Assembly (NCBI GenBank): GCA_032907525.1 | Contig: JAJJPM010000054.1 | Span: 1 to 19,499, forward strand | Direction of reading: 5' to 3' | Length of the DNA: 19,499 nt | Source of the DNA: JAHJQQ01 sp032907525 | GTDB taxonomy: Bacteria > Pseudomonadota > Gammaproteobacteria > Thiohalobacterales > Thiohalobacteraceae | Part shown: one piece after another, positions 12,963-19,499 of the stretch | Position numbering within the stretch: position 1 is the first letter of the stretch | Layout: the number at the start of each line of letters is the position of its first letter | Translations under genes and position numbers: made by a program | Notes under the pieces: generated by a model | What the model was told of the DNA's origin: nothing | Seen by the model: the letters and a program-made list of their open reading frames with translations, nothing else | Databases searched by the model: none

Positions 12963-15017
12963 TCACGCCGCCGCGTAGCGCACCGTCTCCAGGATCCCGC
13001 GGACGACCACGCTCACCGCCAGCGCCACGCTCACCGACAGCGCCACGGAGAAGAACGCATCGCGCCGGCCGATGGTCTTCAGCATCACCGCGAAGGTCGA
13101 CACGCAGGGGATGTAGAAGGTGAGGAACAGCAGGAAGGTGGTGATCTGCACCCAATCGAGCTGCGTGCCGACCTCGAAGGTGCCGAGCGCCTGATAGATC
13201 ATCAGCAGCGACAGCTCCTTGCGCAGGATGCCGAACAGGATGGGCACGCCGAGCACCACCGGCAGGCCCAGCGCCCAGGCGGTCACCGGCGTGAACAGGG
13301 TGTTGATGACGTCGTCGGCGCCGACGTGGCCGAGCAGCGCCAGGATCACGCTGCCGCCGACCAGCAGCGGCGTGACGATGGTGAGGATGTCGCGCGTGCG
13401 GTTCCAGGTCTCGGCCAGCAGTTCGCGGCCGTCGGGCAGTGCGTAGGCGGGGATCTCCTGCACCTGGCCGGGACCGAGATCGCGCTCGCGCCGGGCGAGC
13501 AGCCGGCCCATCACGGCGATGACGACGATGGTCAGGGCGAAGATCGCGAACACGCCGACGCCGCCGAGATACTTGCCGGCCAGCGCGAGGATGATGGCCG
13601 AGCGCGCCGAACAGGGCACGAAGGTGATGAGCACCGAGGCGATGACGCGCTCGCGGCCGCGGCTCGCCCGGGCGGCGCCGGAGATCGCCGGCACGTTGCA
13701 GCCGAGCCCGAGCAGGAAGGGCACCGCGACGCCGCCGTGCAGGCCGATGTGGTGGAAGCCGCGGTCGACCACGAAGGCGATGCGCTGCATGATGCCGGCC
13801 TGTTCCAGCGCCACCAGCAGCAGCACCAGCGGGATCATGTAGGGCACGACGATGCCGATCAGGCCGATCAGCCCGTCGGTGACGGCGCGTCCCACCACGC
13901 CGCCGGTCGTCTGCGGCTGCCAGCCCTCCAGCGCCGCGATCAGGCGCGCGGCGGTCATGCCGTCCAGCCAGGCGCTGACCTCGAAGACCACGAACAGCAC
14001 GGCGGCGAACACCGCCAGGCTGCCGAGCAGACCCCAGTGCGGGTGCAGGAACAGCTCGTCCAGCCAGTAGCGCCAGCCGCGTCCCTCGTGCGGCGCGCCG
14101 ACGCGCGTGACCGCTTCGAACAAGGTGGCCGCGCGATGATGCCGGTCGGCGTGCAGCTCCTCGGCGAGCGGGCGCGGCAGGCGCCGGTCGGCGGCGGCGC
14201 GCAGCGCGACGATCTCGGCGTGATGCTCGGGGAAGTGTGCGCGGATCTCGTCGAGAAAATAGTCGTCGCCGGCCGCGATCTGGGTGAGCAGAAAGGCGTG
14301 CGGCGCGCGGAAGGCGGTGCGGATCTCGGGCCGGTTCAGCACGCGGCCGAGCGGCTGCAGGCTCTCGCAGATGTGCGGGCTGGCCGGCTGCGGCAGCGGG
14401 CAGGCGGCCTCGCGCACGGCATCCGCGGCGGCGGCGAACAGCTCGGCGATGCCATGGCCCATGTGCGCCACCGTCGCCACCACCGGCACGCCCAGCAGGC
14501 GGCTCAGCGTCCTGACGTTGATGTGCAGGCCCTTCTCCCAGGCCTGGTCCATCATGTTCAGCGCGATCACCATCGGCCGGCCGATCTGGCTCAGCTCGAG
14601 CGTCAGTTCGAGGTGGCGGTCCAGGGCGGTGGCGTCGATCACCTGCACGATCACGTCCGGCGGCGCGAACGGCGCCGGCGGCCCGCCCGGCTCGTGGCGC
14701 GCGACCAGCGGCCGCTCGTCGCCCCACAGCAGGTATTTCAGCGTCACCCGGTCGTCGGGTTCGAGGTGGTGCAGCGCATGGATGCTCGGCAGGTCGACCA
14801 GGTTGGCCTCGTCCAGGCCGATCTGCACCCGGCACTCGCCGTAGGCGCGGTGCGTGCCGGCCAGCTCGCCGGTGTGGATGGCGGTGCTGGAGACGGCCTT
14901 GAACAGCGTGGTCTTGCCGCCGTTGGGCAGGCCGACCAGGGCGATGCGCAGGTGCTTCTCGCCGCGGAACAGGGGGGTGCGCAGGGCGACGCGCGCTTCG
15001 GACGAGGGCTTCTTCAT
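12963..15017 (-). CDS. feoB: FeoB-type ferrous iron transporter, variant G domain
   Basis: This 684-aa protein has an N-terminal GTPase domain followed by a polytopic membrane part, as in FeoB. The G1 loop is GLPNGGKT (29-36) and G4 is NMMD (154-157). G3 reads D75-L-P-S78, where FeoB normally has DLPG. The membrane part carries the FeoB gate-like motifs GLGCNVPAISGAA and FVPCSARSAIILA, and a second block near PILFGILRKELSLLMIY. It is shorter than E. coli FeoB (773 aa), and the linker after G3 has an insertion (residues about 96-120). No feoA or feoC is nearby. It probably imports Fe(II) across the inner membrane, but the Ser at G3 may change nucleotide handling. A terminator separates it from the upstream genes. 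Confidence 0.82.
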   Translation of the reverse strand: MKKPSSEARVALRTPLFRGEKHLRIALVGLPNGGKTTLFKAVSSTAIHTGELAGTHRAYGECRVQIGLDEANLVDLPSIHALHHLEPDDRVTLKYLLWGDERPLVARHEPGGPPAPFAPPDVIVQVIDATALDRHLELTLELSQIGRPMVIALNMMDQAWEKGLHINVRTLSRLLGVPVVATVAHMGHGIAELFAAAADAVREAACPLPQPASPHICESLQPLGRVLNRPEIRTAFRAPHAFLLTQIAAGDDYFLDEIRAHFPEHHAEIVALRAAADRRLPRPLAEELHADRHHRAATLFEAVTRVGAPHEGRGWRYWLDELFLHPHWGLLGSLAVFAAVLFVVFEVSAWLDGMTAARLIAALEGWQPQTTGGVVGRAVTDGLIGLIGIVVPYMIPLVLLLVALEQAGIMQRIAFVVDRGFHHIGLHGGVAVPFLLGLGCNVPAISGAARASRGRERVIASVLITFVPCSARSAIILALAGKYLGGVGVFAIFALTIVVIAVMGRLLARRERDLGPGQVQEIPAYALPDGRELLAETWNRTRDILTIVTPLLVGGSVILALLGHVGADDVINTLFTPVTAWALGLPVVLGVPILFGILRKELSLLMIYQALGTFEVGTQLDWVQITTFLLFLTFYIPCVSTFAVMLKTIGRRDAFFSVALSVSVALAVSVVVRGILETVRYAAA

Positions 15018-15072
15018 GCGGCTATTGTTTCGCAGCGGGGAGGTGGCGACAAGCGCGGCCGGTGCGATGAAG

Positions 15073-15098
15073 AAAAAAGGGGGCCCTGCGGCCCCCTT
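15073..15098 (-). terminator. rho-independent terminator of the PstS-like gene
   Basis: On the minus strand a perfect 9-bp stem (AAGGGGGCC with GGCCCCCTT) with a 4-nt loop runs into a T-tract (TTTTTT). It follows the stop of the PstS-like gene by about 36 bp and precedes feoB, so feoB needs its own promoter. Confidence 0.9.
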
Positions 15099-15134
15099 CT
15101 CACGCTGCGCGCGGACCCGCGTCCGCCCCGGCCG

Positions 15135-15569
15135 TCACCGCACCTGCAGCACCTTGACGCTCGCGTCGACGGCGCTGTCGTCGATGTAGCCGATGGCATC
15201 GGGATGGCCGGCCACCCATTTCTTCACGGCGGCATCGTCGCCGACGGCCTGCGGCGGCTGGCCCTTGCCGGTGAAGATCAGCCGCGACCAGTAGGCCGTG
15301 ACCTGGCTTTCCGACTTGTCGATGAAGCGGGTATAGAAGGCCTGACGCGACGGCGTGCCGGTCGCCTGGTCCACGGGGACCACGGCCGTTCCGTCGGCGA
15401 GCGTGCCGCTCTTGCCGAGATAGATCCGGCGCAGGTCTTCCACGCTGACGGCGGAGGCGGCGTTGCCGGGGTGCACGATCGGCACGGGCTCCGCGGCGGA
15501 CAGTCCGGTACCCAGGCAGAGCAGGGCCGCGAGCAGGCGCGGTGCATGTTTCGAATTCAGATGTCCCAT
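15135..15569 (-). CDS. short PstS-like periplasmic substrate-binding protein
   Basis: This 144-aa protein has a signal peptide (cleavage near LSA-AEP, about residue 25). It is one of the short PstS-like (PBP-like) proteins that carry about one lobe of a phosphate-type binding protein. Family-like segments are VSVEDLRRIYLGKSGTLADG, PSRQAFYTRFIDKSESQVTA, YWSRLIFTGKG and the C-terminal AVKKWVAGHPDAIGYID. Partner permease and ATPase genes are absent, so it probably does not feed a classical Pst ABC importer from this locus. Start 15569 has GAGGAGG upstream. It is 14 bp after the porin gene, so they form an operon. The ligand is unknown; phosphate or a similar oxyanion is inferred only from the family. 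Confidence 0.78.
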   Translation of the reverse strand: MGHLNSKHAPRLLAALLCLGTGLSAAEPVPIVHPGNAASAVSVEDLRRIYLGKSGTLADGTAVVPVDQATGTPSRQAFYTRFIDKSESQVTAYWSRLIFTGKGQPPQAVGDDAAVKKWVAGHPDAIGYIDDSAVDASVKVLQVR

Positions 15570-15583
15570 GATGCGTTTCCTCC

Positions 15584-16660
15584 TCAGAAGACCACGTCGA
15601 CGGCGAAGCTGAACACGTTGACGTCCTCGCCGGGCGGGGCATCGAACAGCCCGGCGGTGCCGTCCAGCGCCTCGGCGCGCTGCCATTCGGCCTTGAGCGC
15701 CGTGCTGGTGTTCAGATCGTAGCGCAGGCCCAGGGTGGTGGAGCGCTGCTTGCGGGCGAGCGGCGTGGCCTCGTCGGTGTCGCGCTCGGCGACGGTGACG
15801 TGCGGCAGGAATTTCCCGTGCCGATGGCCCACGGTGACGTACCACGCGGTGGAGTCGGGGAAGGACTTGGCGATGCTCGTATCGGTGTATTCCGAGTAGA
15901 CGACGAAGTCGTTCCAGTCGAGCATGGCGCCGACGCCGAAGAAGCGGGCCTGGTCGTCGTTCAGGGCGATGTCGACCCCCGGCGGCAGCGGCGCGGGCGC
16001 GGTGAGCCGGCTGGTGATCTTGCTCTCCATGTAGCCGGCGCGCACGGTCAGCACCTCGGTCGAGGCCGACAGGTTGATGCCCATGACGTCGCGCATGTCG
16101 CTGGACATCTGCAGCCCGCCCGGTTCGGTGTCCTCGGAGTTGCTGCCGAAGTAGGGCTGGACCAGCAGGTCGAAGGCCCCCATGTCGCGGGTCACCAGCG
16201 CGTCGACGCCGGAGATGGCGTTGAGCGGCAGTCCGCCGTAGACCTCCTGCGGCGGGCGGATCCAGGGGTAGGCGTAGCCGACCTCCACGTAGTCCGACAC
16301 CAGGAACAGCGGGAACTTGATGCGGCCGGCGCGCAGCTTCAGGTCGTCATCGAGCGCGTAGCTGAGGAAGGCCCAGTCGGCGCTGATGTCGTAGGTGTCG
16401 TCGTCGGCCGACGCCAGCAACTGCGCGGTGATGTCCAGGCCGGGCACCACCGAGCCGCTCAGCTGGATGCCCAGCACCGAGTCGTTCTCGAAGCTGGCCT
16501 GGTCGGTGATGCCGTTCAGATAGGCGACCTCCGAATCGCTGACCGAGCCGGCCGCGGTGAGGAAGCCGTTGATGGCGATCCGCGGCTCGGCGGACGCCGC
16601 GGCAGTGGCGAGAATCAGGGCCGGAAACGCGGCCCGCACAGCGATCGACTTCGTGTTCAT
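15584..16660 (-). CDS. outer-membrane beta-barrel porin-like protein
   Basis: This 358-aa protein starts with a signal peptide (MNTKSIAVRAAFPALILATA, cleavage near ASA-EPRI) and ends with the outer-membrane C-terminal Phe (VDVVF). The body alternates short hydrophobic and polar strands, for example ADWAFLSYALDDDLKLRAGR, YVTVGHRHGKFLPHVTVAER and TTLGLRYDLNTSTALKAEWQ. This is typical of Gram-negative porins, which are often grouped with phosphate-selective-porin-like families. The start at 16660 has GAAGGAGGG upstream. It lies between the chemoreceptor and PstS-like genes, all on the minus strand. The arrangement suggests passage and sensing of one ligand class, but the ligand is not defined. 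Confidence 0.82.
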   Translation of the reverse strand: MNTKSIAVRAAFPALILATAAASAEPRIAINGFLTAAGSVSDSEVAYLNGITDQASFENDSVLGIQLSGSVVPGLDITAQLLASADDDTYDISADWAFLSYALDDDLKLRAGRIKFPLFLVSDYVEVGYAYPWIRPPQEVYGGLPLNAISGVDALVTRDMGAFDLLVQPYFGSNSEDTEPGGLQMSSDMRDVMGINLSASTEVLTVRAGYMESKITSRLTAPAPLPPGVDIALNDDQARFFGVGAMLDWNDFVVYSEYTDTSIAKSFPDSTAWYVTVGHRHGKFLPHVTVAERDTDEATPLARKQRSTTLGLRYDLNTSTALKAEWQRAEALDGTAGLFDAPPGEDVNVFSFAVDVVF

Positions 16661-16790
16661 GCGCCCCTCCTTCAGGGTACGGTCTGTTGCAGGTCGAAGC
16701 GGGCGCGCGCGGGGTGCGTGCGTCCGATCCGTGGTCGTGCTCGGGTGTGGCCGGCGCGGCGGTCCGGCGGGTCTCAGGCGTTGCGTGCGC

Positions 16791-18422
16791 TCATGGCAGC
16801 CTGCTGGTGCGGAAATCGCCGACGATGGCCTGGAGCTGCGTGGACAGCCGGGCGAGTTCGTCGCTGGCGGTGGCGGTCTGCGTCGCGCCCGCGGTGGAGT
16901 CTCCGGCGATGCGCTGGATGGTGGTGACGTTCTTCTGGATCTCTTCGGCGACGTTGCTCTGCTCTTCCGTCGCGGCGGCGATCTGGGCGGTCATGCCCTT
17001 GATCGTCGCGACCCGGTCCCGGATGGACTGCAGCGCCTGACCGCCCTCGTCGGCGTTGCGGACGCTGACCCGCGATTCGTTGCGGGCGATCTCCATGACG
17101 TCCACGACCTGCCGGACGCTGCTCTGCAGCTGGCCGATGGTCGCGTGTATCTTGCGGGTGGATTCCTGGGTGCGCAGCGCCAGCGCCCGCACCTCGTCCG
17201 CGACCACCGAGAATCCCCGGCCGTTGTCGCCGGCGCGCGCGGCTTCGATGGCGGCGTTCAGGGCGAGCAGATTGGTCTGCTCGGCGACCGTCCGGATGAC
17301 GTCGAGGACGACGGCGGCGCTGCGCGTGTCCTCCTCCAGGCGGGCGATGACCTCCGCCGCACGTTCGACTTCGTCGGCGACCGTGGTGTTGGCGTCGATG
17401 ATGTGCCGCACGATGTCCGCGCCGCGTTGCGCGTCTTCGTCCGCGTGTCCGGTGGCATCGTCGGCCTCCGCGGTGCTGCGGGCGACGTGGCGGATGGTGT
17501 CCAGCATCTCGCCCATGGCCTGCGCGACCAGTTCCGTCTCCCTGCGCTGCAGCTCGATGCCGTCGGTGGTGCCGTTGGCGACGGTCGAGAGCTGTTCCGC
17601 CGCGACGGCGACCTGGGTGATCGACGCGGCGATGCCGCTGATCATGGATTCGAGCTTTTCCACGAAGGCGTTGAACCAGTGCACGAGCTCGGCGATCTCG
17701 TCGTTGCCGCGCGCCGCGAGGCGGCGCGTCAGGTCGGCGCGGCCGCTGGCGATCTCGCGCAGCGAGTCGGAGACCAGCCGGATATTGCGGACGACCAGCG
17801 ACGAGACGCTCACCGCGGTGACCGCGAGCACGATCATCGTGACGAAGCCGAACGCCAGTCCCACGCGCAGCGCGGTGCCGGCCGCCTCGTCGGCCACGGT
17901 CAGCGTGCCGGTGAAGCGCGACAGGGCGGAGGCGTGCAGGTCGGAGAGGGCTTTCTTGAGTTCGTCGTGGTGCCGCGTCATGCCGGCGACGGCCGTGCCC
18001 AGCGTGTCCGGGGGGACGCTGCCTTCGATCATGCCCAGGGACAGGCTGCGCGCCGCGTCATAATAGGTGGCGAGGTCCTGCCGGGCGGTTTGGATGTCGG
18101 CCGTCAGCGTACCGTCCAGCGATGGAATCCCGGCGAGACGTTCGTCCATCGCGTTCTTCAGCGCATCGGTGGAGGCGAGCAGCTCCGCCTCGCCGGTGCC
18201 GACGGCGGCGTTTAGCATCTCTTTGATGCGCTCCAGGCCGAACAGGCTTTCCTTCGCCACGTCCAGAACGGGGAAGTTGACCTGATGGGTCAGGCGCAGC
18301 AGACGGGTGTTCTCGCTGACCACGGTGTAGTAGTAGGCGAGGTAGAGCGAGAAGCCGACGATCCCGACCAGCGGGATCAGCAGGATCTTTGCGCGTATGG
18401 AAATTCTCGGTGTCCTTGGCAT
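16791..18422 (-). CDS. methyl-accepting chemotaxis protein
   Basis: This 543-aa protein is a transmembrane chemoreceptor. There is a first helix at about residues 12-30 (ILLIPLVGIVGFSLYLAYYY), a periplasmic helical sensor of about 155 residues, and a second helix near 187-210. A HAMP region (about 210-262; DLTRRLAARGNDEIAELV) is followed by the signalling coiled coil. The conserved hairpin tip is clear at about residues 380-416: EQTNLLALNAAIEAARAG, then GRGFSVVADEVRALA. No CheR-binding pentapeptide is seen at the C-terminus (RTSRLP). It is 130 bp upstream of the porin gene on the same strand, which links it functionally to the porin and PstS-like pair. Confidence 0.95.
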   Translation of the reverse strand: MPRTPRISIRAKILLIPLVGIVGFSLYLAYYYTVVSENTRLLRLTHQVNFPVLDVAKESLFGLERIKEMLNAAVGTGEAELLASTDALKNAMDERLAGIPSLDGTLTADIQTARQDLATYYDAARSLSLGMIEGSVPPDTLGTAVAGMTRHHDELKKALSDLHASALSRFTGTLTVADEAAGTALRVGLAFGFVTMIVLAVTAVSVSSLVVRNIRLVSDSLREIASGRADLTRRLAARGNDEIAELVHWFNAFVEKLESMISGIAASITQVAVAAEQLSTVANGTTDGIELQRRETELVAQAMGEMLDTIRHVARSTAEADDATGHADEDAQRGADIVRHIIDANTTVADEVERAAEVIARLEEDTRSAAVVLDVIRTVAEQTNLLALNAAIEAARAGDNGRGFSVVADEVRALALRTQESTRKIHATIGQLQSSVRQVVDVMEIARNESRVSVRNADEGGQALQSIRDRVATIKGMTAQIAAATEEQSNVAEEIQKNVTTIQRIAGDSTAGATQTATASDELARLSTQLQAIVGDFRTSRLP

Positions 18423-18471
18423 GTCGATGTCCGTCGTGCAACCGTGCGTTGTTGTTTGTGTCGGTGCGCTG

Positions 18472-18499
18472 TTTTCGGCATGCCCTTCCCGAATCTTTG
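18472..18499 (-). promoter_or_regulatory. candidate sigma-28 promoter of the chemoreceptor gene
   Basis: On the minus strand CAAAG (18495-18499) is followed, after 15 nt, by GCCGAAAA (18472-18479). This resembles the flagellar sigma-28 pattern TAAA-N15-GCCGATAA, but with mismatches in both boxes. It lies 50 bp before the chemoreceptor ATG. Chemoreceptor genes are often under sigma-28, which supports a weak call. Confidence 0.3.
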
Positions 18500-18640
18500 T
18501 TACGGTGAGTAACGGAAATGTAAGCGGATATGGATAATCGCCGCGGGCGGAGCGCAGCGTGCGAGTGCAGGGAAGAGGAAGGGGATGCTGCAGTGGCGGA
18601 AGATTGACTCGCGCGCCACGCCCTTTACACGCCTGCCGTC

Positions 18641-19387
18641 ATGCCCGACCATGACCTTGTGGATACGCCTGCACAGAACACTCCGGTCCCGGCACCCGAT
18701 CCGGCCGTACCGCCGGCTCCGGCCCCCGCGCCCGGGCGGCGCTTCGACTGGCTGCACATGGTGCTGCTGGCGCTGGTGGCGGTCCTGCTCACCGCCGGCG
18801 CCGCGTACTGGGTGTTCAAGGTCTATCTGTTCCCGTCGGAGTTCACGCCGGTCACGCTGAGCGCGAAAGAGGAACGCGCGCTCGAGGCCAAGCTCGAACG
18901 ACTGGAATCGCTGGAGTCCGGCCGGCCGCGTGCGCGGGCGCCGGAGCTGCCGGCCGGCCCGCTGGAGCCGGAGGCCTACAGCGAGGAGGGGGCGAGCCGC
19001 GAGGTGGCGCTCACCGAAAAGGAACTGAATGCGCTGCTGGCGAAGAACACCGACCTCGCCCGCAGGCTCGCCATCGACCTCGGCGATGATCTGGTCAGCG
19101 CCAAGCTGCTGGTGCCGATGGATCCCGATTTCCCCATCTTCGGCGGCCAGATCCTGAAGGTGCGCGCGGGCGTCGAGCTGGCCTACCGCGACGGCAGGCC
19201 GGTGGTCGTGCTGAAGGGCGTGAGCCTCATGGGCGTGCCGTTGCCGAACGCGTGGATCGGCGGGCTCAAGAACATCGATCTGGTGCAGGAGTTCGGTGCC
19301 GAGCGCGGCTTCTGGAAGGCCTTCGCCGACGGCGTCGAGGACATCCACGTCGAGGACGGCCGGCTGAAGATCAGGCTCAAGGAATGA
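18641..19387 (+). CDS. membrane-anchored protein of unknown function, 248 aa
   Basis: This 248-aa protein has a Pro/Ala-rich N-terminal tail (VPAPDPAVPPAPAPAPGRR), one membrane helix at about residues 40-58 (MVLLALVAVLLTAGAAYWVF), a charged helix (AKEERALEAKLERLESLES) and a C-terminal globular domain. The globular part has ALTEKELNALLAKNTDLARR, GDDLVSAKLLVPMDPDFP, FGGQILKVRAGVELAYRDGR and LKGVSLMGVPLPNAWIGGLK. It looks conserved, but I cannot assign a function. The topology suggests N-in, with the domain in the periplasm. No ribosome-binding site is obvious before the ATG. It is divergent from the chemoreceptor gene, and a palindrome 31 bp downstream may end its transcript. Confidence 0.7.
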   Translation: MPDHDLVDTPAQNTPVPAPDPAVPPAPAPAPGRRFDWLHMVLLALVAVLLTAGAAYWVFKVYLFPSEFTPVTLSAKEERALEAKLERLESLESGRPRARAPELPAGPLEPEAYSEEGASREVALTEKELNALLAKNTDLARRLAIDLGDDLVSAKLLVPMDPDFPIFGGQILKVRAGVELAYRDGRPVVVLKGVSLMGVPLPNAWIGGLKNIDLVQEFGAERGFWKAFADGVEDIHVEDGRLKIRLKE

Positions 19388-19418
19388 CCGCTCCCGTAGA
19401 CGCCGTTATTCTACGATT

Positions 19419-19444
19419 AGGGGACAGACTTAAGTCTGTCCCCT
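19419..19444. repeat. 26-bp perfect palindrome, REP-like
   Basis: Each 13-nt arm reads AGGGGACAGACTT or its exact complement, with CTTAAG at the centre. GGGGACAG(A) half-sites of this kind recur as REP-type elements in some Gammaproteobacteria, often linked to RAYT transposases (from memory). No such transposase is in this window. It may also act as a terminator for the upstream gene. Confidence 0.75.
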
Positions 19445-19499
19445 CCTCACTCCTCACTCCTCACTCCTCACTCCTCACTCCTCACTCCTCACTCCTCAC
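19445..19499. repeat. heptanucleotide tandem repeat (CCTCACT)n
   Basis: Seven full copies of CCTCACT (19445-19493) plus six more bases reach the window end, so the array continues beyond it. Copies are identical. It directly abuts the palindrome. Confidence 0.95.

Noticed and set aside
12798..15722. 974-codon open frame on the plus strand
   Set aside because: It is antisense to feoB and the PstS-like gene. The composition is low-complexity His/Gln/Arg/Asp with no recognisable domain.
19445..19499. CRISPR array
   Set aside because: The repeat unit is 7 bp with no spacers, so it is a simple tandem repeat.

Overview
The window looks like chromosomal DNA of a high-GC (roughly two-thirds G+C by eye) Gammaproteobacterium. 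The grounds are a complete cytochrome bd gene set (cydP-cydA-cydB-cydX-ybgE) of the long-Q-loop E. coli type, a VPxPA-type C-terminal sorting signal, a persulfide-dioxygenase-like protein, and a REP-like palindrome at the right end. The exact lineage cannot be fixed from sequence alone; a sulfur-oxidising or Chromatiales-like relative is a guess.

Positions 42-7098, minus strand. Read in the direction of transcription, this strand carries an ETHE1-like metallo-beta-lactamase protein with a damaged metal site, cydP, cydA, cydB, cydX, ybgE and a TDT/SLAC1-type (TehA-like) channel. A small unknown ORF and a short mosaic of broken gene fragments (aminotransferase start joined to a peroxiredoxin piece) follow, then a SAM methyltransferase and a ZIP-family metal transporter. 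Start/stop overlaps link cydP/cydA, channel/small ORF and small ORF/aminotransferase fragment. A perfect 55-bp tandem duplication covers the 5' end of cydX and separates its ribosome-binding site from the intact reading frame.

Positions 7132-8548. A sigma-54 activator is divergent from the metallo-beta-lactamase gene, with only 33 bp between the starts. It has an unusually short, Cys/His-rich N-terminus. A 50-aa one-helix membrane protein gene converges on it across a hairpin.

Positions 8791-12913, plus strand. A PNPOx-fold flavin-binding-type protein is translationally coupled (GTGA) to a radical SAM/SPASM-like enzyme. After a 437-bp gap with an operator-like inverted repeat come two exported proteins. 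The first is an unrecognised 414-aa secreted protein. The second is a choice-of-anchor-P-like protein ending in a VPxPA sorting tail, which implies an exosortase system elsewhere in the genome.

Positions 12963-18422, minus strand. A FeoB-type iron transporter with a variant G3 motif lies downstream of a likely MCP / outer-membrane porin / short PstS-like periplasmic protein set. A strong rho-independent terminator separates the set from feoB. The set suggests uptake and sensing of an unidentified ligand.

Positions 18641-19499. A conserved-looking membrane-anchored protein of unknown function is followed by a 26-bp perfect palindrome and a (CCTCACT)n tandem repeat that runs off the window.
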